Part shown: positions 27,822 through 36,524 of the stretch, in pieces
How the letters are laid out: each line of letters opens with the position of its first letter
Numbering within the stretch: position 1 is the first letter of the stretch
Assembly (NCBI RefSeq): GCF_001050135.1
Contig: NZ_CP012040.1
Coordinates: 1,240,001-1,304,000, forward strand
Direction: 5' to 3'
Source of the DNA: Cyclobacterium amurskyense
GTDB lineage: Bacteria; Bacteroidota; Bacteroidia; Cytophagales; Cyclobacteriaceae
DNA: 64,000 nucleotides
The notes under the pieces: model-generated
The model's input: only the letters and a program-made list of their open reading frames with translations
What the model was told of the DNA's origin: nothing
Database searches by the model: none
Position numbers and translations under genes: made by a program

Positions 27822-28700
27822 ATGAAAGACTATATAACAGAAGAGCGGTTAAACCAATTTATGAAATCAGCCTTCAATGAAGATATTGGTGAAGGCGACC
27901 ATTCGACATTGGCATCCGTTCCTACCGATCAACAAGGAAAGGCAACTTTATTAATAAAAGAGGAAGGCATAATTGCTGGGCTTGAATTGGCTGAACGGAT
28001 CTTCAACTTTTACGATCCTGACCTTAAAGTAGATTTATTAATAAATGATGGAGATACGGTGAAGTATGGAGATATAGGTCTCACGGTTGCAGGAAGTGCA
28101 CAATCAATATTAAGTACTGAAAGACTGGTATTGAATTGCATGCAAAGAATGAGTGGAATAGCTACCAAAACCCACCATTTCAACTCCCTAATAAAACACA
28201 CTTCAGCCAAATTACTGGACACTAGAAAGACAACTCCAAATTTCCGAATGATGGAAAAATGGGCTGTTGCAATAGGGGGAGGTCAAAACCATAGGTACGC
28301 TTTGTATGACATGGTTATGCTTAAAGACAACCATATCGATTTTGCCGGTGGAATAGCCGAAGCTATTAGCGCCACACACACCTACCTGAAAGAAAAAAAG
28401 CTGAATCTAAAAGTTGAAATCGAGACCAGAAATTTAAAAGAGGTACAAAAAGTCCTTGAAATTGGTGGAGTAGACATCATTATGCTAGACAATATGTCAC
28501 CAGCCGATATGAAAGAAGCTGTAGCATTAATCAATAAACGATTTGTTACAGAAGCTTCCGGAGGTATTGACGAAACATCTATCGTAGCAGTAGCCGAATC
28601 GGGTGTAGATTTTATTTCCGTAGGTGCCTTAACTCATCAGGTTCAAAGCTTAGACATTAGTCTAAAGGCCGTAAAATATCATCAGCAAATTGCAGATTAA
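27822..28700 (+). CDS. nadC: Nicotinate-nucleotide diphosphorylase (carboxylating)
   Basis: NadC makes nicotinate mononucleotide from quinolinate and PRPP in de novo NAD synthesis. The ATG at 27822 gives 292 residues beginning MKDYITEERL; a longer frame from 27735 overlaps the previous gene with an unlikely extension. Phosphate- and substrate-binding motifs are LLDTRKTTPNFR, GGGQNHRYALYDMVMLKDNH, and IMLDNM near the C terminus. Its last 44 bp overlap tail to tail with the end of the ABC exporter gene on the other strand. No nadA or nadB is in the window. Confidence 0.95.
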   Translation: MKDYITEERLNQFMKSAFNEDIGEGDHSTLASVPTDQQGKATLLIKEEGIIAGLELAERIFNFYDPDLKVDLLINDGDTVKYGDIGLTVAGSAQSILSTERLVLNCMQRMSGIATKTHHFNSLIKHTSAKLLDTRKTTPNFRMMEKWAVAIGGGQNHRYALYDMVMLKDNHIDFAGGIAEAISATHTYLKEKKLNLKVEIETRNLKEVQKVLEIGGVDIIMLDNMSPADMKEAVALINKRFVTEASGGIDETSIVAVAESGVDFISVGALTHQVQSLDISLKAVKYHQQIAD

Positions 28701-30468
28701 CAAGGTGGGCATAATGGCCCCCTTCTTTACTTGACAAAGATTCATGGTTTCCTTCTTCAATGACTTGACCATCTTTTATCACATAGATTCTATCCACTTT
28801 TCTGATAGTAGACAACCTATGAGCAATAATAATGGTAGTTCTCCCTTTCATTAACTTATCCAAAGCTTCCTGAACCAAGGATTCCGTTTCAGCATCTAAT
28901 GAGGAAGTCGCCTCATCAAGAATCAGGATTGCTGGATCCTTTAATATTGCCCTGGCAATGGCAATCCGCTGTCTTTGTCCACCAGATAGTTTAATTCCTC
29001 TTTCCCCTACTAAAGTATCAAGACCTTCCGGGAATTTATCAATAAACTCTAAGGCATTGGCCTGTTTAGCAGCTTGCAAAAGTTCTTCATCACTAGCATC
29101 AGGCTTGGCATAACGAATATTTTCTCGAATAGACCCTCCAAATAGAAGCACCTCCTGAGGCACCATACCAATATTTTTCCTTAAACCCTGAGGATCCCAA
29201 TCTGTAATGGATTTGTCATCCAACAAAATTGACCCACTCCCTACTTCATAAAACTTAAGCAGCAACTGAATTATGGTAGACTTACCGGCACCGCTGTGAC
29301 CAGCTAGTGCTATTTTCTCTCCAGGCTCGGCATGCAATGACAATTCATTTAACACCCTGTATTCTGGTCTAGTAGGGTAATGGAACGAAACCTTGTCAAA
29401 ACGTATTGATCCTTTCATACGACCTAAGAAGGCAGTACCTGTTTGCTTCTCTGTCGCTTCATTCAAAATTTCCAACACCCGTTCTGAAGAACCTATGGCT
29501 TTTTGTACCTGACCATAAATATCTCCTAAACCAGCAATAGATCCGCCAATAAAAGTAGTGTACAAAACAAAAGAAACAAGATCACCAACACTCATATCGC
29601 CAGCACTAACCAAAGTAGCACCATACCAGATAACGGCAACAATTCCTCCGAACAACGCGAAAATAATAAAGGAAATAAATGCCCCTCTGAATCCGGCTGC
29701 TTTTAAGGCTACCGCTACTACACTATTGAGTTTGTTTCGATAGCGATTAATCTCATAAGCCTCTCCAGTAAAAGATTTGACTGTTACTATAGATTGTAAA
29801 GTCTCTTCTACGACAACGTTGGCAGAAGCAAGATGGTCTTGGGTTTTCTTTGATAGTTTTCTTATAAATTTCCCGAAGATCATGGCAATCACCACAAGCA
29901 CAGGAATAGTAATCAACATAAAAAGCGTGAGCCTCGGAGTGGTATAGAATAAGAAGATTATACCTGCAAACAAGGTAATGATCTGACGAAGTAACTCTGC
30001 AAGAGTAATGGAAAAGGTATCCTGAAGCATGGTCACATCAGAAGTAATTCTACTGATCAATTCACCTGTTCTTCGCTGATCAAAAAAAGTCATGGGCAAT
30101 CGAACCAATCGCTCATACAAAGCCACTCTAATGTCTCGCATAGAGTTTTCACTCACCTTTGCAAATAACCAAACTCTAAAGAAGGAAAAGATACTTTGTA
30201 TAAACAGAATTCCAATCAATACGAAAGCTATTCCATTGATATCATTAATAATCCAATCTTTTCCTGAGGCCGCGTCAATTAACTTCCCTGCAACATAGGG
30301 GAAAGTCAAGAGCATTAGACTCGAAAAAAACAGAAAAACCATCCCTATGATAAAAGGAACTTTGTAGGGCATGGCAAACTCGAAAATCCCAAAAAGCTTT
30401 TCAAAGTTCTTTTTATTCAATTTTCTTTTGTCACTTTCTTCTAAAGGTAAACCTCTTTGCTTCGCCAT
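28657..30468 (-). CDS. ABC exporter, fused permease and ATPase (MsbA/multidrug type)
   Basis: The 603 residues are an N-terminal six-helix type I exporter domain (about residues 30-330) and a C-terminal nucleotide-binding domain. The latter shows Walker A GHSGAGKST, the signature LSGGQRQRIAIARA, Walker B AILILDEATSSLD, and the switch histidine in IIIAHRLST. It would act as a homodimer in the inner membrane. MsbA-like lipid export is possible, as is drug export; nothing visible separates them. It is the last gene of ribH-lysC-DUF6787-exporter. Confidence 0.92.
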   Translation of the reverse strand: MAKQRGLPLEESDKRKLNKKNFEKLFGIFEFAMPYKVPFIIGMVFLFFSSLMLLTFPYVAGKLIDAASGKDWIINDINGIAFVLIGILFIQSIFSFFRVWLFAKVSENSMRDIRVALYERLVRLPMTFFDQRRTGELISRITSDVTMLQDTFSITLAELLRQIITLFAGIIFLFYTTPRLTLFMLITIPVLVVIAMIFGKFIRKLSKKTQDHLASANVVVEETLQSIVTVKSFTGEAYEINRYRNKLNSVVAVALKAAGFRGAFISFIIFALFGGIVAVIWYGATLVSAGDMSVGDLVSFVLYTTFIGGSIAGLGDIYGQVQKAIGSSERVLEILNEATEKQTGTAFLGRMKGSIRFDKVSFHYPTRPEYRVLNELSLHAEPGEKIALAGHSGAGKSTIIQLLLKFYEVGSGSILLDDKSITDWDPQGLRKNIGMVPQEVLLFGGSIRENIRYAKPDASDEELLQAAKQANALEFIDKFPEGLDTLVGERGIKLSGGQRQRIAIARAILKDPAILILDEATSSLDAETESLVQEALDKLMKGRTTIIIAHRLSTIRKVDRIYVIKDGQVIEEGNHESLSSKEGGHYAHLVNLQFADDILRPLD

Positions 30469-30503
30469 TTATAACTATTTTTTACCTGTCAATAATTTTA
30501 GTT

Positions 30504-30842
30504 TTACTTTTTATTACGGGAGAAAAATCCTGCCATCCGACGGAAAAATTGCTTTTCTTTTTCCCAAAAAAAAGCAAACTGCCCAAAAATAAAACCATAT
30601 ACCAAAAGAATCACCTGATATAAAGGCAATACCAGCAATAGGTAAAGTAACGTTTTAAAGAAACTACCTTTACTGGTATCCAAGCCCAAAAAATCGAAAA
30701 TTGGTTGCTTAATAAATAGAATGGTAAAACCTGTACAAGCAAATACAACCAGAACCAATACAACCTGCCAGAGACTTTTCAGTTTCCATTTGGTTTGCAG
30801 TTTTTCCAAAAAGTTGGATTTATTTGTATCAGGTCCAGACAT
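30504..30842 (-). CDS. DUF6787-like small membrane protein
   Basis: The 112 residues have two hydrophobic segments (about 24-46 and 62-88) with an amphipathic C-terminal stretch FFWEKEKQFFRRMAGFF carrying many aromatic and basic residues. I believe this corresponds to DUF6787, a Bacteroidota family without known function, but this is from memory. The gene starts 2 bp after the aspartate kinase stop and ends 35 bp before the ABC exporter start, consistent with an operon. Confidence 0.65.
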   Translation of the reverse strand: MSGPDTNKSNFLEKLQTKWKLKSLWQVVLVLVVFACTGFTILFIKQPIFDFLGLDTSKGSFFKTLLYLLLVLPLYQVILLVYGFIFGQFAFFWEKEKQFFRRMAGFFSRNKK

Positions 30843-30844
30843 TA

Positions 30845-32170
30845 TTAATTAAATTCAAACAATCCATTGTTCAAGCTTTTCAAGGCTTGATTTTTATGTT
30901 TGCCATCAATTAATAGAGACACATTGTGTTTGCTTCCACCATAAGAGACCATTCTAAGTGGAAAACCTTCCAAACTTGTGATAATTTTATTCAACACTTT
31001 TGGTTCTTCCATAATGGAATTACCAACGATGCAGATAATAGACAAGTAATGATCAACTTCTACTTTTCCTAGTTTCTCTAATTCAGCAGTGATCTCTTTC
31101 AAATGACTGGTATCGTCTAAGGTCAAGGATATGGCTACCTCGGAGGTTGTGATCATATCAATCGAGGTTTTGTATTTTTCAAAAATCTCAAAAACCTTTC
31201 TCAAAAATCCATGTGCTAAAAGCATGCGGCTAGACTTGATTTTTACAGCAGTAATTCCATCTTTAGCTGCAATTGCTTTGACACCGACGGTACCTTCTCC
31301 AGCACCTGTGATGGTCGTACCTGCGGCACTAGGCTCCATGGTATTAAGGAGCTTTACTGGAACATTATGTAACTGGGCAGGCCAGATAGAAGCAGGATGC
31401 AATATTTTAGCACCAAAATAAGCCAACTCAGCCGCCTCATCAAAAGACAATTGGGCTATAGGTCTGGTTTGGTCAACTATGCGTGGGTCATTGTTATGCA
31501 TCCCATCAATATCCGTCCAAATTTCAACAACTGAAGCAGAGATAACAGATCCGATTAAAGACGCTGTATAATCACTTCCTCCCCTTTTAAGGTTATCCAC
31601 TTCATTCAAGTGATTTTTGCAAATATATCCTTGAGTTATAAATATGCTTTCTTCAGGATATCCAGACAATATGGATCCCAATTTTTCACCTATTTTCCCA
31701 AGGTTAGGCTCATTGTTTTCATCAATACACATGAATTCCAAGGCCGGCAAAAACACGGCTGGAATTCCCTGCTCTTGGAGCAAAGTATAAAAAAGCTTGG
31801 TAGACAACAATTCACCTTGAGCAAGAATATCTTTATTAATCGCTTCGTTGAAGGATATTTTAAGAATAATGGTCAAGAACTCAAAATGCTCATTGATAAT
31901 CTGTAATGCTTTTGCTTTTCCTGCTTCTGAGCTCAGCAAATCCTGATAAAACTCAAGATAATGCGAATGCAAACTATCTATTTTATCCTTGGCTTCCTCT
32001 TTTTTACCAGCAGATAAGGCATCACCTATACCTACTAATGCATTGGTAGTCCCTGACAAAGCAGACAATACCACAATTTTCTTTTCATTATCTAATGTGA
32101 TCAGATCCTTAACCTGATGCATTCTTTCCGGTCTTCCTACTGAAGTACCGCCAAATTTCATAATTTTCAT
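30845..32170 (-). CDS. lysC: Aspartate kinase (monofunctional)
   Basis: The enzyme phosphorylates aspartate, the first step to lysine, threonine and methionine. The 441 residues contain the N-terminal KFGGTSVG motif, the kinase region with ITQGYICKN and LKRGGSDYTASLIG, and two ACT repeats near the C terminus (about residues 300-440; GITAVKIKSSRM and LSIICIVGN). No homoserine dehydrogenase domain is fused. The C-terminal ACT domains imply feedback control, with the effector unknown. It is placed between ribH and a small membrane protein gene. Confidence 0.93.
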   Translation of the reverse strand: MKIMKFGGTSVGRPERMHQVKDLITLDNEKKIVVLSALSGTTNALVGIGDALSAGKKEEAKDKIDSLHSHYLEFYQDLLSSEAGKAKALQIINEHFEFLTIILKISFNEAINKDILAQGELLSTKLFYTLLQEQGIPAVFLPALEFMCIDENNEPNLGKIGEKLGSILSGYPEESIFITQGYICKNHLNEVDNLKRGGSDYTASLIGSVISASVVEIWTDIDGMHNNDPRIVDQTRPIAQLSFDEAAELAYFGAKILHPASIWPAQLHNVPVKLLNTMEPSAAGTTITGAGEGTVGVKAIAAKDGITAVKIKSSRMLLAHGFLRKVFEIFEKYKTSIDMITTSEVAISLTLDDTSHLKEITAELEKLGKVEVDHYLSIICIVGNSIMEEPKVLNKIITSLEGFPLRMVSYGGSKHNVSLLIDGKHKNQALKSLNNGLFEFN

Positions 32171-32211
32171 TAGAATAACAGATTTATAATAATAAGTTGA
32201 TTCGAATTGGT

Positions 32212-32688
32212 TTAAAAGCCCAACATTTTAATTGCCGTGATGGCTGCTTCATCTCCTTTGTTGCCATGTTTCCCACCCGCTCTATCCAGCGCTTGCTGCT
32301 GATTGTCTGGTGTTAACACACCAAAGATCACAGGTTTATCATATTTTAAACCTACCTGAGTAATACCATTGGCAACAGCATCACAGATAAAATCAAAATG
32401 ACGTGTTTCTCCCTGGATAACACAACCTAAACAAATCACTGCATCGATCTCATCAAGTTTTGCCAACCATTGTGCACCTAGCGTGAGCTCGAAGGATCCA
32501 GGTACGTTTTTTCTGTAAATATTTTCCTTTTTCGCCCCGTAGCGCAAAAGCGTTTCGATAGCACCACTGTAAAGAGAAGAGGTGATTTCATCATTCCATT
32601 CAGCAACTACCAAAGCGAATTTTTTATCACTTATATCAGTAACATTTTCTTGGGTATGCTGACTTAGATTTTTTAATGATGTAGCCAT
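32212..32688 (-). CDS. ribH: 6,7-dimethyl-8-ribityllumazine synthase
   Basis: RibH condenses the pyrimidine diamine with dihydroxybutanone phosphate in riboflavin synthesis and forms pentamers or 60-mers. The 158 residues include FALVVAEWNDEITSSLYSGA, VPGSFELTLGAQWL, ICLGCVIQGETRHFDFICDA (with the catalytic histidine), and GVLTPDNQQQALDRAGG. All are family signatures. Its promoter must lie in the short gap after the terminator of the upstream TPR gene. No FMN riboswitch-like sequence is apparent. Confidence 0.95.
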   Translation of the reverse strand: MATSLKNLSQHTQENVTDISDKKFALVVAEWNDEITSSLYSGAIETLLRYGAKKENIYRKNVPGSFELTLGAQWLAKLDEIDAVICLGCVIQGETRHFDFICDAVANGITQVGLKYDKPVIFGVLTPDNQQQALDRAGGKHGNKGDEAAITAIKMLGF

Positions 32689-32710
32689 AAGTTTAATATT
32701 AATTCACAAA

Positions 32711-32743
32711 AAAAGAGTAAAACCTTACAGGTCTTACTCTTTT
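32711..32743 (-). terminator. Rho-independent terminator of the YfgM-like gene
   Basis: AAAAGAGTAAAACC and GGTCTTACTCTTTT pair with one mismatch around a 5-nt loop. On the minus strand the stem runs into a row of seven T. It separates the TPR gene from ribH. Confidence 0.85.
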
Positions 32744-32764
32744 GTATCAATGATTTAATTCATA

Positions 32765-33487
32765 TCAATTAGAAGCCAGACCTTCAAGGCGGGCTTTTTG
32801 CTTTCGCGCCTCACTGTATTCGTAGGCATCCGAATATTTCGTTTCTATCTCCTCGTAAGTAGCTATAGCATTCTTCAAATCCCCTGCCTCTTCATAGGCT
32901 ATGGCTAATTTAGTCAAATATTTAGGGGTGAAAAATTCATTGGATTTGTAAGCAGCAGCATCTTTATAGAAACTGATGGCTTCATCCAACTCACCTAACT
33001 CCAAGTATGCATCTCCTGTTAAGGCATAAGCATGCGCTTGTACCAAGAAATCAGAAGAAGAAAACTTTTTCAAATGATCAACAGCAGATTGAAATTCACC
33101 TTTTGATAGGTAGATAGATCCTGCGTAGAAATGAGCCAAATTGGCGGCATCAGTACCTCCATATTCATCGATAATACTTAGGAATCCTGGTTCTACACCA
33201 TCTCCATTTAAAGCAAAATCTACACTATCCTGTTCGAAATAGTATACTGCTTGAAACATTTCAGCCTGTCCCTGCTTGTTCTGGTTGGCTTTATGTATCT
33301 GAAATCCAACAATTCCTGCAATAACCAATATTGCTAATCCAATTATCCCACCAACCAACTTGGTGTTTTCCTTCAAGAAAGTCTCACCTCTGCCTAAGCG
33401 GTCAGCGATTGCTTCAGGATTCTCGAGAAGCTCATTGGATGTATCAGGAGCTGCTTTCCCTTTTTTGGTCTTTTGAGTGGCCATCAT
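32765..33487 (-). CDS. Membrane-anchored TPR protein, YfgM-like
   Basis: A basic N terminus (TQKTKKGK) and one membrane segment at about residues 44-63 put the following 175 residues in the periplasm. That part contains four TPR-like units, for example LAHFYAGSIYLSKGEFQSAV and ATYEEIETKYSDAYEYSEA. The layout resembles YfgM, which in E. coli works with PpiD at the Sec translocon. A PpiD gene lies elsewhere in the window, but a partnership here is inference. It has its own promoter and terminator, so it is monocistronic. ATG codons at 33487 and 33484 are both possible. Confidence 0.75.
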   Translation of the reverse strand: MMATQKTKKGKAAPDTSNELLENPEAIADRLGRGETFLKENTKLVGGIIGLAILVIAGIVGFQIHKANQNKQGQAEMFQAVYYFEQDSVDFALNGDGVEPGFLSIIDEYGGTDAANLAHFYAGSIYLSKGEFQSAVDHLKKFSSSDFLVQAHAYALTGDAYLELGELDEAISFYKDAAAYKSNEFFTPKYLTKLAIAYEEAGDLKNAIATYEEIETKYSDAYEYSEARKQKARLEGLASN

Positions 33488-33503
33488 TTTTAATTTTGAG
33501 TGG

Positions 33504-33535
33504 CAAATATAGATGATGTTTTAATGAATAACAAA
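33504..33535 (-). promoter_or_regulatory. Strong Bacteroidota promoter for the YfgM-like gene
   Basis: TTTG (33535-33532) and TATATTTG (33511-33504) are spaced by 20 bp on the minus strand, an exact match to the phylum's TTTG-N19/21-TAnnTTTG consensus. Transcription would begin near 33497, about 10 nt before the first ATG. Confidence 0.65.
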
Positions 33536-33778
33536 ACTATTCTGACCTGAGCTGTAAAATATGGAAAAAGTAACCGTTTGAGCGCTATTTTTATTAAAAT
33601 TTAAGCTCTGATTCCTTATAATTCCAAAGTAATCAATCGCCCATTATCTTTACCTTACCCATTTCTTATACAATCAGACCAAAAGTCACTCAATCATTGT
33701 TCATCCTTCTATTTTGCAATTTCACAAGGTCAAGGCACATTTGCCGAACCTTAAGTCTTTTTGTATTTAATAATTATA

Positions 33779-33807
33779 CCCCATCTTCAATTCGCAGGAA
33801 GGTGGGG
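33779..33807 (-). terminator. Hairpin after the PhoX-like gene
   Basis: On the minus strand CCCCACCTTC pairs with GAAGATGGGG apart from one wobble, with a 9-nt loop. It is followed by TATAATTATT, not a true T-run. It lies 22 bp past the stop and may end that transcript. The remainder of the gap, 33536-33778, shows nothing else. Confidence 0.45.
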
Positions 33808-33828
33808 GGATTTTATCTGATTAATAAC

Positions 33829-35238
33829 TTAAGTTTTCCAAGGTCCAGTTATGGCCAATGTGATTCCAGGTCCCTGGATATTCACAAAATAGGTTTTTCC
33901 AGAAGGTGAAAACACCCCTCCGGCCATCTCTGACTCATAACCTACATTCTCAGCCAAATGATACAACTCTCCTTTTGGATTGACACCAACAAGGAATGGA
34001 TGTTTGTGGTCTTCAACCAATATCACATCTCCCCAAGGGGCAACAGCCAAGTTATCACAGTTTTTCAAAATTTCTCTGTCTACTGATTCTACAAATAGGG
34101 TCAACTTTCCAGGGTTATTTTTTTCTGCTGCTGTTCCTTCATCTACACTTGGTGTGTATCGAAAAACCTGTCCCGCACCTATTTTACCACCGTTGGTACA
34201 TGCAAAATAAACTTCCTTATCACCATACCAAATACCTTCTCCTCTAGCAAATACTGCAGCGCCTTTATCAAAACCTTGGAACCGAAGGTCATCTTCAGGA
34301 CTTTCTACATTTTCAATGTCTATCCAAGTCACGTCATGACTTTTCATCAATGGAAATTCAGGTCCTTCACTGTCTTCCCAGTTTCTGGTATCTCTGCTTT
34401 TTTCACCCAGAATGGCAAGTGCCTGAAGTTTCCCGCCTTTAAGAAGCTTTCCAGGGCTGTTAGGTATGTAACGGTAGAAGATACCATCTCCCCGATCTTC
34501 TGTAAGATAAACCACCCCTGATGCTGGATCAACGGCTACAGCTTCATGGTTAAACCTACCCATAGCTTTGATTGGTAAAGGCTTTGCCCTTTGAATTTTC
34601 TCTGAGGCAGGCACTTCAAAAACAAAACCATGGTCTTTCTCTAAACGTCCTTCATAACCTCCCTTTTTGAGCGTACTTTCTTCACAAGTCAACCAACTTC
34701 CCCAAGGAGTAATGCCTCCTGCACAATTCCTTACAGTTCCTGCCAAGCTGATATACTGCTTCTCTAATTCTCCTGTATTTTCATTATAAACAAAGGTAGA
34801 AGTACCACCAAGTCCTGGCAATAATCCTTTTCCAAAATCATAAAAATCTTTAGAAGAAAGCTTATCTAACAATTCATTGTTCTTTCCAAAACCAGAGTTC
34901 TCTAAAGAATCTGGACTAAGTTCGTGGTTCCGAACAACAATTGTTCTACCATTTTTTCCTTGGAAGGCTCCCATTCCATCTGAGGCTCCCGGCAAATAAA
35001 AACCATCGTCCATCTTGTCGCCTTTCTTTGTCAGAATCTTATAGGAAAAACCTTCAGGCAGATTTAAAATCCCCGCGGGATCCTTTTTTAATGGCCCATA
35101 GCCCAATGCCGCAGGAGCTGCTGTGCTCCCCATAACGCTACCTGGATTTATAAATTGGTAAAGTCCCATAAAGCCTAGTGTGGCCATTCCGGAAGTCTTA
35201 ATAAATTTTCTTCGGGTGTCTTTGTTGGTTGAATCCAT
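33829..35238 (-). CDS. PhoX/DUF839 family protein with Tat signal
   Basis: The N terminus DTRRKFIKTSG is an almost perfect twin-arginine motif (R9, R10), followed by a mild hydrophobic stretch, so the folded protein should be exported by TatC. The mature part is a beta-propeller-like DUF839 domain as in PhoX phosphatases: VVRNHELSPDSLE, GGITPWGSWLTCEE and ARGEGIWYGDKEVYFACTNG are typical, with the glutamates used for iron and calcium binding in PhoX. At 469 residues it is smaller than Pseudomonas PhoX (about 600). Alkaline phosphatase activity is probable but not certain for this clade. Confidence 0.85.
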   Translation of the reverse strand: MDSTNKDTRRKFIKTSGMATLGFMGLYQFINPGSVMGSTAAPAALGYGPLKKDPAGILNLPEGFSYKILTKKGDKMDDGFYLPGASDGMGAFQGKNGRTIVVRNHELSPDSLENSGFGKNNELLDKLSSKDFYDFGKGLLPGLGGTSTFVYNENTGELEKQYISLAGTVRNCAGGITPWGSWLTCEESTLKKGGYEGRLEKDHGFVFEVPASEKIQRAKPLPIKAMGRFNHEAVAVDPASGVVYLTEDRGDGIFYRYIPNSPGKLLKGGKLQALAILGEKSRDTRNWEDSEGPEFPLMKSHDVTWIDIENVESPEDDLRFQGFDKGAAVFARGEGIWYGDKEVYFACTNGGKIGAGQVFRYTPSVDEGTAAEKNNPGKLTLFVESVDREILKNCDNLAVAPWGDVILVEDHKHPFLVGVNPKGELYHLAENVGYESEMAGGVFSPSGKTYFVNIQGPGITLAITGPWKT

Positions 35239-35584
35239 ATCAGGTTTACAATTGATTACTTCAAACTATACTCATAAATTTTAAATCATACCAAGCTTTT
35301 TTAGAAGGATTAGTATTTTCCTCATAAACAATAAGCAGTATATTAAAAATCAAAACTAAAACCTATACCTAATCCTTAAACGGTTATAAACTTAGATTGT
35401 ACCTTAGGGTTTGTTTGCAAACTGCTTTATAAATCGAAGGAAAAGTGCTCTCCCGGGTTCAAACCGAAATTAGGCTAAAGTAAACCTGTACCGTGCTAAA
35501 ATCACTTCAAAATCAACCACTTCATTGCTTTTATCAAGCCTTCATGTCGGCAGACAGGTTCAACATAGCGGTGCTACCCTAAAA
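35239..35584. other. Gap upstream of the PhoX-like gene, containing repeat copy D
   Basis: The first 220 bp show no gene; the phoX-like promoter should be near 35250-35290, where no full TAnnTTTG is seen. The rest holds a decayed copy of the palindromic element, listed separately. No RNA gene is evident, despite a GGTTCAAACC string at 35457. Confidence 0.45.
35460..35583. repeat. Nested palindromic repeat, decayed copy D
   Basis: AAACCGAAATTA resembles the left end of copies A and C. From 35493 the sequence GTGCTAAAATCAC...CAAAATCAACCACTTCATTGCT follows their left interior with scattered changes, and CATAGCGGTGCTA carries the central hairpin core. The right end is missing: the copy stops at the stop codon of the EEP-family gene. 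A segment containing CAGACAGGTT interrupts the alignment. Confidence 0.55.
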
Positions 35585-36451
35585 TTACCAGGCAATTACT
35601 GCCATCACTGGAAAGTGATCCGAAGGAAAACGGTTCTGATAGGTATCAGTAAGTATACCATATTTCTTGACCTTTAAACCTTTACTGACAAATATATGGT
35701 CAATGATCCTGTCATGACTTTTAGTAAGGTCAAAAGCGTTGGTGCTTCCGTTGTTTGCATATACAAAATCGGCTGAGTCGAAGGTATCTTTCATTCCCTC
35801 AGCATTTTTTAATAAACGGTAAGCATCTGTGCTTTGGTCGACATTAAAATCTCCCATTAAAAATACCGGAAGATTTTGCGAATTAATGGTTTTAATTTTA
35901 TCAAGAATCAATGCCGCACTTTGATTCCTCGCTTCAACACCGCGATGATCAAAATGAGTATTGAAAACATAAAAACTTCTCCCCGTAGCTATTTCAACCA
36001 TTCTGGCCCAGGTACAAACCCTAGGCAGTGCAGCATCCCAGCCCTTGTTTGGATGATCAGTCTCCGGTGCCAACCAAAAGGTAGCGCTTTCTTCTACTTT
36101 GTATTTTTCTTTTTGATAGAATATAGCAGAATATTCTCCTTTTTCTTTACCATCATCCCTACCCTTGCCTACAAAGGCAAAATTTGGTAAAAGACTTTCA
36201 AGGTCTTTTACTTGATGGTGCATGCCCTCTTGAATTCCAAAAATATCAAATGAATGAAAACGAATTAATTGACTGACAGGTAGCTTGCGATTTTCCCACG
36301 TATTTGGTGCGTCATTGGGGTTATCATAACGAATATTAAAAGTAGCGATTACAAGGTCTTGCGCTTGGGCAATTGCCGAACTGACATTTAGCAATAGGAA
36401 TAAGGTGAGCACCACTTTCCGATAAGTTTTTGCGGATTTTGGGTAGGTCAT
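35585..36451 (-). CDS. Secreted endonuclease/exonuclease/phosphatase-fold enzyme
   Basis: A signal peptide (LTLFLLLNVSSAIAQ) leads into a complete EEP domain. Visible catalytic landmarks are N39 in ATFNIRYD, E75 in FGIQEGMH, FNTHFDH, the GDFN motif in LMGDFNVDQ, DHIFVSKG and the final SDHFPVM. The domain is shared by DNases, sphingomyelinases and inositol phosphatases. The segment WAPETDHPNKGWDAALPR of similar Bacteroidota proteins is present as WLAPETDHPNKGWDAALPR. The true substrate, nucleic acid or phosphoester, is not evident. Export by Sec is likely. Confidence 0.88.
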   Translation of the reverse strand: MTYPKSAKTYRKVVLTLFLLLNVSSAIAQAQDLVIATFNIRYDNPNDAPNTWENRKLPVSQLIRFHSFDIFGIQEGMHHQVKDLESLLPNFAFVGKGRDDGKEKGEYSAIFYQKEKYKVEESATFWLAPETDHPNKGWDAALPRVCTWARMVEIATGRSFYVFNTHFDHRGVEARNQSAALILDKIKTINSQNLPVFLMGDFNVDQSTDAYRLLKNAEGMKDTFDSADFVYANNGSTNAFDLTKSHDRIIDHIFVSKGLKVKKYGILTDTYQNRFPSDHFPVMAVIAW

Positions 36452-36471
36452 TTGCGACTGGGTTTAATTCA

Positions 36472-36504
36472 AACAATGCCCAAGAGAAATCTCCGGGCAT
36501 TGTT
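36472..36504 (-). terminator. Terminator of the 37-residue basic protein gene
   Basis: AACAATGCCC (36472-36481) and GGGCATTGTT (36495-36504) form a perfect 10-bp stem enclosing a second small stem GAGA/TCTC. On the minus strand it is followed by TTTG. It begins 20 bp past the small gene's stop and gives it a defined transcript end. Confidence 0.75.
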
Positions 36505-36524
36505 ATCTAAATTCATGGTTAAAG

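Noticed and set aside
35455..35475. GGTTCAAACC string resembling a tRNA T-loop
   Set aside because: The flanks do not form a T-stem and no D- or anticodon arm is present on either strand.
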